DNA of 64,000 nt from Paralichthys olivaceus (taxonomy: Eukaryota > Chordata > Actinopteri > Pleuronectiformes > Paralichthyidae). The notes under the pieces were generated by a model that had not been told where the DNA came from, did no database searches, and saw only the letters and a list, made by a program, of their open reading frames with translations. The first letter of the stretch is position 1. Every line of letters begins with the position of its first letter. This document shows positions 11,901 through 22,619 of the stretch, piece after piece. The DNA is taken from the NCBI RefSeq assembly GCF_024713975.1, contig NC_091116.1, positions 12,368,986-12,432,985 of the forward strand, in the 5' to 3' direction. The translations under genes were made by a program, and so were the position numbers.

Positions 11901-13565
11901 GGCGTTTGTTTCCAAACACTTGGCGTGAGCGTTGCTGATTTGCTCCCTGCGGCAGGCGTCAGCACAGAGCAGCTCACTGTCGCTTCGCAACTGGAAGAGT
12001 TGCTGCTTCTTCTCCACACATATCACACGCTACGTTTCAGCCTGACTTCACTCAAAAGTGAAAACTGCTGCTGCTGATAACTCGCCACGCCGTACGGTAG
12101 CAGAGATTCAAATGTGATTGAGACGCAGTTACACGTGTGCTTTGATGCAACAGAAGGTTGAAGCGTGTGTTTGCCTTGTAGACGTGTGGACAAGCAACAA
12201 ACGCCGAACACAACAAACCCTCTCTATCAATTATTGAGCCACCTCTGTTAGCTGAGCTGGTAGCGCACACCTAGCAACCACAAGCTGTCATGACACACTA
12301 TATCTGTTGCCCTGGCAACCGCTTGGCCAGGTCAGCAGCAGCCGTACACTCAAAGAACAGGGGGGGGGGGTAGATTTTTGATTTGTGCTATAAATAACCT
12401 AATAGCAACTGAGCAACACTGTGCACCTACACAACATTCACAGATATAGAAATGTCTTCAGCGGCAGAGTCGAAGGACAAAAGGCTGGACAGGGACTCAG
12501 AATATGAGGGTGGGAGCCCGTCACCATGAGGAATGCTCTGGATTAATAAAACTAATCACCACCATCTGCTCTAGAGCTCTAGATCCTATTCTTTCTGTCT
12601 GAAAACAAAGCTTATTAGAACTCAGCCATGGTTTCATCGTCCCCGTCGAAATCCTTTTGAGGGTAAAATGTTTCTCTGATAAAAGCCTTCGCCTGTTTCC
12701 CCTTTTCTCTCCGAACCCTCTGAAACGCACAAAGCCGGAGCTGTGAATAGATTTTGGGAACAATGAACGAGCAGGGGCCCCTGGGGAGGAGGAGTGAGGG
12801 GAGGTGCGGGGGTGATGGAGATGCATGTGTGAAATGCCAGTGGTGAACAATTCTGCCATGTCAGCGGTACCTTCTGGCTACTGATGAGCAGCTGGGACTG
12901 CAGGTCGCGCACGTCCTTCTTCCTCAGCTTGAGCTCGGCGTCCAGCGCCTTCACCTTCTCCTCCTGCTTGCTCTGCTGCTCCAGCAGCTGCTTGTGCTCC
13001 CTGCTCGCCGCCCCCAGCCTCTCCTCCGCCGCGTGCAGATTGAGGCTGAGGAATTCCTGGCAGTGGAGCAGCCACTCCACGGTGAGCTGCGCCAGCTGCA
13101 GGAGCTTGAGCAGAGCCGGGTCCACGGGGCTCCGGCACCGCTGGCACCGCTCCCCGTCCAGGCTGCAGAACGTCACCGAGCTGATGTGATCCTGGAGGAC
13201 GTCCACGTCCAGCTGGCTCATCACCAGGTTTATGTCTACCGCGTTGATCCGCTGCCAGTCCACCATCTCCCTGCGAGGGCGGAATTTGAAGGGGAGGAAG
13301 GTGGAGGTGCCACTGGAAGGAGTCATCCCTGCTGCCGGTGCACAGTGGCCGTTCACAGAGTGCTGGCTGAGTGGTGAATTCAGGAGGGATGGGATCCCCG
13401 CTGAGGAGTGGGTCCCCTGGGTGTCACTGGTGTAGGGGTAGTAGATTCCGTTGTGAAATGGCTGCAACAAAGACAAGACACAGACACGGCGTGAGTCACA
13501 GACAGCCGAGCACAGACCGATCCACCTCTGACGCTGCCGCGGTCCGCGGGAGCTCCTCTCACCAT
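6000..13565 (-). CDS. dzip1: DAZ-interacting zinc finger protein 1 (zebrafish iguana), cilium and Hedgehog factor
   Basis: Coding exons in transcript order: 13565-13563 (ATG only), 13461-12871, 11453-11369, 10796-10681, 10544-10386, 10293-10204, 10114-10052, 9957-9829, 9505-9457, 9373-9323, 9126-9067, 8704-8508, 8341-8108, 7939-7773, 7478-7102, 6665-6513, 6109-6000. All phases agree and give 877 aa; human DZIP1 is about 867. DZIP1 acts at the basal body and distal appendages in ciliogenesis and Hedgehog signalling. Features: start MPFHNGIYYP as in human MPFQKHVYYP; N-terminal domain about 58-135 (FRPRREMVDWQRINAVDI); one C2H2 finger at 199-220 (CQICHKAF...HMQRRH); long coiled coil about 145-430; LDPIQELSEEEK motif; acidic stretch ESDDEDEEEEEWSEVSEL; end STLKSSLCSLSDFSDSED as in human. 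The donor at 8107 (CCA/GTAGTA) was picked for phase over a better-looking one at 8142, so that junction is the least certain. Confidence 0.93.
7631..7765 (+). mobile_element. Degenerate tRNA-derived SINE in a dzip1 intron
   Basis: The stretch has a tRNA-like B-box region (GGTAGTTAAATTCC, compare GGTTCGANTCC) after GTCGTCTGCTAATCAGAAGG, then an AGGCAGGACACT block and an end near GCTCTAAATAAATACAGT. This order matches common fish SINEs, antisense to dzip1. The A box is poorly kept, and no clear target-site duplication was found. Confidence 0.55.
12306..12319. promoter_or_regulatory. RFX X-box-like palindrome in a dzip1 intron
   Basis: GTTGCCCTGGCAAC is a perfect inverted repeat of two RFX half-sites (GTTGCC and GGCAAC, 2-base spacer). 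It fits RYYNYYWTRRNRAC at all but one position. A further half-site, CTAGCAACC, lies about 40 bases away near 12271. Confidence 0.5.
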
Positions 13566-14260
13566 CTCCGGCTGGTTCCTGCGCCTCTACCGGGGGAAGG
13601 GGATCGATGAGCGGCTGCCGCTCTCTGGTTCCGCCCCCTGGTCGTGGCTGTGCGTCGGCCACGTTACCATGGAGACCCGGGCCAGCGTCCCCTGGGGAGA
13701 GAGAGGGAGGGTTGTGAAAAAAAACTCTCCAACACTTGAACCTTCTTCTTTTAGACTCTCCAACAACAACAACAGACAACAACAGACAACAACAACAGAC
13801 CCGCTCGTGCGTCGGTCGGTGTCACGTCTCCAGAAACATCCACTTCAAGTCAGGGCAGGAAGTTAATCCCCCCTTTAAAAAACACAATGGCGCACATGCT
13901 GGAACATGTTCACGAGGAAATTCAAACTCCTGCAGGAGAACAACACGCAGCCTGGGGGGAGCAGCTAGCTCTGGAGGCTAAAGCTCGCTAGCTAACGGAC
14001 TTTTCTCCCGCTCGTCGCGCGGGATGAAAACTTCTTTAAAACCTCTTCGCTCCCCCTCAAACACCTGGAGGAGTTCCGTATCACGGTTCACGCTGCAGCC
14101 CCCCCCCCACCCCTTCCACCCCCGGGACACAGCTACTCACCGGGCGGAGGTTAGTTCTGGTTCTTCTGGACGAAGGGGCTCCGGGAGGTTCGGGGGGGGG
14201 GGGGGGGGACGTCGACGCTGGGCTCCACATTCCTCCGGGAGAAGCGCGCCATTGGTAACC
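13563..14260 (-). promoter_or_regulatory. dzip1 5' UTR exons and promoter
   Basis: A 5' exon runs 13691-13563 with a good acceptor (ctctctccccag) and ends in the start codon. An upstream donor CCG/GTGAGT at 14141/14140 marks a first non-coding exon in GC-rich DNA. An inverted CCAAT box (ATTGG, 14251-14255) and a 17-G run (14192-14208) lie near the likely start. An X-box match, GTTACCATGGAGAC, sits at 13663-13676. The exact transcription start cannot be read. Confidence 0.6.
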
Positions 14261-17200
14261 AGCGCTGGGCTTCCGGTCAGGACCTCCACAGTAAGAGCGG
14301 AAACGACTGCAGCAGAGGACAGAGGGAGAAAAACACACACACGTCAGTTTTTATCTATCTTCGGTCAGAAGTAGGAAAAGTTATGGATTAACCTGCAGTG
14401 GACACGCAGAAACAATTAAAGCAATAGAACTTATATATAATGAAACACACGACCCATTGAATTAAAATGTATATATACCACCAAACATGCAATCCTGTCG
14501 CACTGTGTGTTTTCTTTTTATGTGTAATATTTTCTATAGATTCAATATGTTTCATTGTCATACACACAATAACAGACACAGCGGTTTATTATTGGGCAAC
14601 GAAATTCTTATTTTGCAACTGCCCGACCAAAGAGCTATGCTTACTAATATAAAAAGAAGAAATATATATAAAATAGGAAATATAAAGTGCACATGCAATG
14701 CAAAATATATAAGTAGAATGAGAAATAAGCATAATTAAAATAGAGAATAAGATGACAGATGACTGATCCATGTGAAGTAAGACGGCAATTCAAACAACGT
14801 GCATAGATGTAATGTGCAATGTCTTGTGCAAAATTGCAAATATATATAGGTAGATGGTGGTTTTTCCTTGTGTTCAGTAAACGTTAACTTTTCTCTTCAG
14901 CCTTTAAATAGATCTCGCCCACTGTGCCGTCATCCATCATTGCTGCTGGTGCTTTGTTTGACTTTATTATGATTCAGTAGATTTCTGAGGCAGCCCTGCA
15001 AACATGCAAATGAAGATTGTACCAGCAGAGGTCAGTGTGGATCTGATCTCAGCCCTGCAGAGCCTGTGGCTTCACTGTGGAGGAGAGATGAGGTTTTCTC
15101 TCTGTCAGAGGAAATGCTGCTGTGATGGAGAGCAGCTGCAGGAGGCGACACAGTCCTGGCTGTAACAGGAAGCAGGAAGGACACACACACACGCACACAC
15201 TTACACATGCATGTATAGTGTGTGTATTCCAGGATCAGTCTCAAATAGTTTGTTTTTAACATAGCATAAAAGGGTGCTTCACTTTTAGAAACAGTGCTGC
15301 AGCAACAGAACAAAGTGACATAAAGTGTGAAGCATAGATGTGTGTGTGCTTTAACATTACACACCCTGTCAAGAAACCCCCTGTATGTGAACGTCCCAGC
15401 ATGTCGACCTCTCCATCAGCGTCCCACTGCTGGAGGAGGACGACTGCGTGCCATTTCCCCGGCCGTTCCCCAGACAACGTCAGTCGACTTCTGATAAATA
15501 GAGACTTTAATTCCTGCGGACAGGGTCTGCCACTGTCAGGATAGCCTGAGGCGAGCAGGAGAGACGCTCCTCACAAGCTGTGCCCACAGTAAAGACTCCT
15601 GCCAGTGGCATCACAATGAGGCGGAGAGGTTCAGCTGTAGGACAAGATGTGGATGTGCTTGTTTCTGGAGCTCAAATCTCAGCCACACTCACATTTCCCT
15701 GCAGTGTTTCTCCTGTAGCCTGCAGGCTGAAGTTGTGGCGCTTACTTGAAAATAACACTTTGTGGAAAGCAGAGGGAGAGTCACCCATGTGGGGCAGAGA
15801 AGTGGCGGTGCTGCATTAGTCATGCAGTAAAAAGGAGCAGGGGTGTGTGGAGGAAGAGGAGCAGACCTCTTGAGATGAGTAAGCACAGCTCTACACTCAA
15901 TTTACTGCTTGATTTATGAGTTCATTTCCTGCTCCAAGTTCTCAGCGGGGGTGAGGTGGTATATCTCTCCGACTATAGGTAGCAGTGGCTCCACTCCCCA
16001 ATCCCCCATGAGACCCACTCGCACCACTCTGGGCCTTCGTGGGACTATAAATAATGGCCGCTGTAACAAGTACACATTGAACACAGAGCGGAGAGGACGC
16101 CTAAACATCTTTATTCATGAAGGAGGTTCTTATCTTCCGCTGCAGAGCACCAGAAGGATTCAGACCGACCGCTGAGCATATGCTGAAATGATGTGTACAG
16201 TTACATTGACTGTATTCCTGCTCTCTGATAAGCGTCTTGACATGTTCAGAAGAATCGAATGATAGAGAGGGGGAAACGAGACATTAAATAAGTTTCTGTC
16301 TGTGTGATGCAATTTATCACTTCAAATGTACGGAGGAACTTTAGCTCTCAAAGCAATTTAAAGGAGTTTGCTAGAGTGAATTACATCACAGAAGCTTTCG
16401 TCAAAGTGCATGGGTTGATTAAAAACACTGAAACTATGTTTTTTTTTTCAACATCTGCAGAATTAGCTGTTCGGTTGAGTATTTTGTCCTCTGTTTCTGC
16501 CGTCATTGAGACGCAATGAATCGTGGGATATGTTGGGCCGGGAAGGATGCACCTCATGGAGCCTCCAAGGTGGAAGGCCGCATTTGGAGGAGCCTTCGAA
16601 TTGGATGAGTCATTTTAGGTAGCCTAGGTCTCATCACACTGATATTGGTCCAAGTGCTCGTTTTAATTAGTTATTCGATGAGATGAGACGTCACGATTGA
16701 CAGCTGAGACCGACTCACCGTTGGTTGAGCACATGCAGCGTAGTCATTTTAGGGCGTGCTTGCAGTCGTGGGTGCATGGCGGTGCCAGCCTGCTCAAGCT
16801 TATGGCTGAAATCCAGACTATTGGAAGTGTCAGCTCAGCAAGAGCGAGCAACTGGAAGCCAAACAGCAATCTCTCCTGCAGCTGCCCACTGGTTTTCATC
16901 TCAGACACTTTGTTGTCTATTTTCAACGAGGCTGCCGCAGGGGTCTCAAGTGGTGAATCAGCCTTGTGGGAAGGAGAGATGAAAGAGTGCAGCACTGGGG
17001 AGGGGAGAAGGAGAGAAGCATCCCACCGTTTCCTTTCATTGTCCCGTATGAATGTTGCACAGGTCAGAAGATGTACCAGCACTGAAGAATTATATATAGA
17101 GACAAATGATGAGGTCTGCACTGATCTGTTTCTTATCCTCCCACTGGGCGAGGACGCCTGGGCTCTAGAGGGCAAATTAGCCACAGCAGCAGCGGTGGAT

Positions 17201-17842
17201 CTTTGGGAGAGAACACAGGTAATGGATGTATAAAATATAGAGGGAGAGTAATGTATGATGAATGTGCTCGTGGGTATAAAACTAAACTCAGACTTTATCG
17301 TAAGACAGAATAAACTCCTACTTGTGTCTGCATCATTACTAAACTGCACATTCCCTCTCTCCGATCATCCGTTATTTTCAGAAACAGTGTAAAAATGAAA
17401 CTGCAACTTCAAGAGGTAAGAAAACCTTCCAACATCGCTATTAAATAAAGAACAGCTCTTATAATCTTTTTTTTTTTTTTATCTCTTAAGCTTGAAAATT
17501 GTTTTAAACTTTTGTCTCTGTGTTGTGTTTTCTGTCCCTTCACAGCAGCTTGAATCTAACTCTGTGTGAATCATGACTAGTCCAGCTCCTAAATGTAGTT
17601 AGAGGCAGGAGTCTTTGCCATATTAGAGACTAAATGTTACGTCTGACAGTTTGAACGGATGAGGACGAGAGCAGGAAAGAGGAGAGCAGATAATGGTCGC
17701 TCTCTTTGAGCTGCAACATGTCCGTAGTGATGGGCTGCACGTTTTGACCCGGAGCAAGAAGCGTCTCCTCATGTTCACACAGCCTGAGACAGACCGAGAG
17801 ACACACAGACAGACATGTGGGGAGGTTGGCGTAGGTAGGAGG

Positions 17843-17868
17843 CTGTGTGTGTGTGTGTGTGTGTGTGT
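17843..17868. repeat. (GT)n microsatellite
   Basis: An uninterrupted GT run of about 13 units. Confidence 0.9.
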
Positions 17869-20800
17869 CCTCATCCTCAGTGGTGGAACCTAAGTACATT
17901 AACTGACTGAGGTACTTGAATCGATGTACTGCAGTGAGGTGTGCCAGGTTCAGTACTGTTGTGTGGTACATGCCAGATCACTGAGACTCAGTGGAACAGA
18001 GACATGAGCAAAGTCAGCAGCTGCTCCTGTGCTTTTCAAAAACATTATTTCTGCAACGACAAACACTACATTTAATGAATCTATTGTACACTAAATAAAA
18101 CAATAGGCCATGAGAATGAATACATATTTATGCAAGTGGCAGTTTCAGTATTTAGCAGAGAAGTGGGAAGCAGCTCAGATGCCTGAGATGTGACTGCATG
18201 ATATTGATAGCAGAGGGTGCCACTGTACCAAAACAGACAGGACTTGTGGGTGGGTCTCCTGCAGGTGTAGAAAACATGTGTGGCACATATGTAATGCTTT
18301 TTCATTTTGGAAGGTTTAAATCATCCGTGTGTCAAAGCCTTTGTTAAACCATAGCATAAAAATATATATGTCTGTGCAGCGTCCTTGAGCAGGAACAGCT
18401 GGTAGAGTCGTGTATTGTGTTACTTTTCAACCCTTCAACACAGTCAGGACACTTTGATTTAACTTACAAAACAAATTCTTTACACAATACTCTCAAGTTA
18501 TTTGCCATGGAGTATTTCAATGAGCACATCTGTTTACCAATGCACCTAAAAACATGAAATATCATAGTGTAGTTTAAATACTGTATTAAAAACTCTCTGG
18601 CTAGTACTCTCTGCAGGCACAGACACATCTTTACTCGTCTGTGGAAACACAGCACATACTTGAATTGGTGCAAAGTCTGATGAGTGACGGCTGGGATTAC
18701 TTCATGTTGCTAGGTTACTGTGGTCTGTCGTGCAAGTGCATACTATATATTTATCCACACAGATAGACAACACCTTTTTTTTTTTTTTTTCTTTAAATGT
18801 CCATATTCTCATTATTTTACTCAGGCCAACATTCCTGCATGCTCTGTCTGAAACGCTCCATTTTAGCTTTTGGCCCAACACCCAATAAATTCCCACAAAT
18901 CTTTCAGGAGGCGAGCATGTTGCATGTTACAGAAAAAAAGGCGTTAGGAAGTTAGCAGAACCTTTACATGCAGAAACAGGAAAAACCAAAAAGCATCATA
19001 AGGGCACTGATGACGTCATCTGATAGCATGTCCTTAAAGTTTCCATGTATTTGAATATGTATGTCTCTTGGTGTTTAGACAGGCTGTGATTGTGTTGAGC
19101 TGTCGTTACTGTAGCGACGATGATTAAGCCAAATTATCTCACAACAGCGTGCGAGGCCAAGTTACACAGGAATCAACTCGTTCCTTCGAATGATCCAGCG
19201 CAGTAGAGGCTGGTTTGGTTTTCACGAAGACAAGTTTGACGTTATGACGCGAGACTCGCTCTGCAGTTGAATCCACAAAAATAACTTTTTGGGGAAATAT
19301 TACAGAAACAAATGCTCCACCTGTGGAAGTGTCTATGTCAGTTTTTGCGAAGTCCTCCTTCATCATACTTGGGACGGTCGTGATGTTTGCATTCACGCAT
19401 GCAGCCTCTCGGGAGAATGTCCAGAGGTTCTCTGGAGTTCAAGTCTGTTTGCTTCCATGGAAAGTGTAATGGTGACACATGGTGTAGATGACCGCTCCAC
19501 CGTAGATCAGGTGTTGTTAAGTTCTCTCTGCTGCTAAAGAACATGCATTATCTTGTAAACACAGTGGTTAAGCCAAATGTCATAGGACAGATACCTGGAG
19601 GGGTTTAGGGAATATCAAAGAGTTAAGTGTCAGTTTCTGCAACGTCATAAAAGAGAAAGACTCGTGTTTGGTTTTCCTCTTCTCTTCATGCCACTTTCGA
19701 CAGGGAAAGTATTTGCTCATAAAAATTCAAATGCATAACATCACAAAAATAACCTTATTGCTTCTTATTGATGGTCGTTATTGGCGTGCGCACCTTCTCA
19801 GAGCGCCACAGTGCTTGTTTGTGTCGGGTTGTTTATTCCTGCATACTCACTGATCGAATATCAAAGACTCACTGGGCAGTTTGGACGCACTGTGGGGTCT
19901 GCTTTGTTAACTCCCACTTTAAATGCAGCATGGCAAACATGCAGGCTCATTATTTCAGAATTCCTGATGTGAAATAAATCAGGAGAGTTAGATAAAAATG
20001 TTATGTGGCTTTCCATTTATATAAAGGATATGATATTGACATTCAGTGCTTTGCTGTGTCCTGGTTTCCTAACATGTGTTCACCAAAGCAAGTGTCTCAG
20101 CTACGAGAGGACAAATGTCAGGTCAGGCACTGACAGCGTTCACCGTCGTCACACTGCAGACCAGATCAGAACAGACACAAGGGTTAGATAAATATTTCCC
20201 ATTGTCCTCGCTTCGCGTAATCAACACGCCACATGAAGGAGAGGCAGCTGAACCGGGTCTAAGCTGGTCCATCTTTCAGTGGGAGCATTCTTGAGTGACA
20301 GCTCACCTGCCCTCACGCAGAAGGCACTAAAAACACACATTGTCATCCCTGTTGCAGAGTTATGTGATTCCAGCTCCAGGTTTTATGGTTGCAGACGATC
20401 TCGTGGGAGTTTAGGACTCCTCCGATTCAGGGCTACAGGAATGATAATGATAAGAACAAGGAGTTATGGGGCTTTTCTCTGGTGCTCAAAAAGGACACGC
20501 ACCAGGTTCCAATAAAAACTGGACTGATTCAGAAGAAACGCACAGTTACAACCTGTTACATCCGCCTTTGAAGAAAAGAGACTTCACCTTGTGTTAATGT
20601 ACAGAATCTGACTTCAGGTCAACAGGGTATAAAAGAAATGCATTCTGGGCAAATGCCTGATGTGTGAGCAACATGAATGGATGAACAAAATGTAAGAATT
20701 CTATTCAAATGTCCGTATTTGGCTCTAAATGCTCAGTGGCACTATACCTTTAACACCAACGTGCTTCTCTGTTGCATCTGTAATGTTTATAATAAATCAC

Positions 20801-21454
20801 TGAACAAATAAATGACTGCTCCGGTTGTTTTCACAGGTGAATCATGGAATGCAGCTCTTACAAGGTGTGTTGCCTCAAGGTAAGAAGTCTCCAATCCAAA
20901 GTTTTCCATCTGTCATTCTGAGGGCAAAGTGATGGACCCACAGAGATGCTTCATCCCCCTCTTGTCTGGACTCCAGTGTCATGGCTTCCTTTAGCTCAGT
21001 GTCGCCCACAACTATATTTGCCTTGGTCCAAAAGGAAAAGTTAAAGCTCGGCCTACACACGCAGAACAACACGAGGAAGGAACGGGCTCTGTTCACTTCC
21101 TTAATCTCTTGAAATCCTTGCAGGTGCTATTTGAGAACACGCTGAGTGCATCGCAGATGTGTGAACACATCTTGTTTAATAATAGATACTTGCACAGAAA
21201 CTTAAAATGATCATTTGTGAATCCAGGCGCAGTCGCTGGGAGTCTCTCAGTTTCCACCCTGTGCACGTCTGTGTCTGGTTATACCTGAGCCCATCAGTGA
21301 AACCAGGTTTTAACATATTGGTCTCTGGACGTGATAGTTGTGGATTTTGTCAGCCTCATGGTGGTGTGCCTGGTTGCTGATCACGTGGAAACTGTTGGAT
21401 CTGTTTTATCTGTTTCCAGATTAAATGAAAAGCACAGTTGAGATAGATTTTATT

Positions 21455-21880
21455 ACCTCCTCTCTATGCGGAGGAATGCTTTCATTGCCATTTGTCTGGC
21501 TGTTAGCAGGATCATGCAAAAACTACTATACCGATTTTCTTCAAACTTGGTGGAAGGGTGGAGAGTAGGCCAAGGAAGAACCCATTCACTTTTTTACTTT
21601 CTTTAATATCCCGAGAGGCGTTTGACTTGGCGGAGGGATGCGCTCTCTTCCAGTTTTTTTATTTTTGACCGTGCCACCTGCATTTAGCCTGGAGCTGTAG
21701 TTCATTAACCACGTCTCGACTCCACCTCCGAGTTTAATCTGGATATCAATAGAAGTAATTATTTAAATGTCATTACCTCTGCCTGGGTGGGTTATGATTC
21801 TGCTACTGAACAGATTTTCTTGAAATCTGGTGGAAGGACATCGGCCATGAAGAACCTTCGAAGCTCATTTGCAGCAGGAT
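21455..21880. repeat. Fish interspersed repeat, two diverged copies
   Basis: Two segments share an order of words: one at about 21460-21620 (ACTACTATACCGATTTTC, TTCAAACTTGGTGGAAGG, CCAAGGAAGAACCC) and one at about 21775-21870 (CTACTGAACAGATTTTC, TTGAAATCTGGTGGAAGG, GGCCATGAAGAACC). I recognise the wording as a dispersed repeat common in fish genomes. Class and ends cannot be fixed by eye. Confidence 0.6.
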
Positions 21881-22619
21881 TTTTTTTAATCACTCTGAAT
21901 AATTCAGAGATCTTCAAGATAAAGAGCTAATATCTATGAACACGTGAAATTTGATGGGGATCTGGATAATGATCTGTATGAATCTGATCTCAATACAAAC
22001 TGTAAATATGCAATATGGTGATAAAGTGGTGAGTGATATTATTCAACCGGTTTTAAACAGAAAGACCAACAAAGTAAAATAGTCTCTGTGTGTGTGTGTG
22101 TGTGTGTTGGGGGCTCTGTCTTGTCATGGGATTTCTCCAACACTCTGCCCCAAAATGGGAGTGATCTTTAAAAAGGGCTGGCCCTCATTTTATTTAGTGC
22201 AAGTGCAGAATGGCTCCACTTTGAGTCTTATGAGAACCAGGATACAGAGCAAACTTTTGACTGCACACTGCTGCTGCTCCCTCTGCTGAGCCTCCTCACC
22301 TGACCTGAGACTCTTGATGACTTTGACGCTCGGCACATGGAAGCAAACTATCTTTGAATGAAGAACCTCACCTGCCTATTTGCACTTTCTGTCTGAATTT
22401 CTTTTCGCAGCCAGGAGAGCTGTACAGAGCCGATCACGTTGGAGACCTAAGTCAGCAACATTGTGAGTTATGCATGCCTGACTCTCTAATACGCATGCTT
22501 GTTAAAGCTTGTTCTCTGAGTGTGTGCAGGTTTTGCAGAGGGTAATAAAATGTGAGGGCATGTCTGGGTTTTCTTTGTTTTTTAAATCCATCTCTGTATT
22601 TTCTTTATGTCTTAGGGGA

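Larger units (their letters stand above)
14261..22619. other. Gene-poor interval between dzip1 and col28
   Basis: No exon chain with matching phases or recognisable protein was found on either strand. Contents: AT-rich DNA, a (GT)n tract at 17843-17868, T runs near 17467 and 18776, repeat-like DNA near 16520-16660, two diverged copies of a fish repeat at 21455-21880, and a (TG)n tract near 22088. An open frame at 16697-17233 (178 codons) overlaps an antisense one; neither resembles a known family. The 5' UTR exon(s) of col28 should lie here, because an acceptor (ttatgtcttag) precedes its ATG at about 22615. Confidence 0.6.

Noticed and set aside
14388-14780. Overlapping short frames in both strands downstream of the dzip1 promoter
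   Set aside because: AT-rich, short, no start context or splice sites, no family likeness.
19139-19544. Two adjoining minus-strand frames that hinted at a decayed coding element
   Set aside because: They sit in different frames, share no recognisable domain and lack splice signals to join them; a degenerate repeat is possible but not supported.
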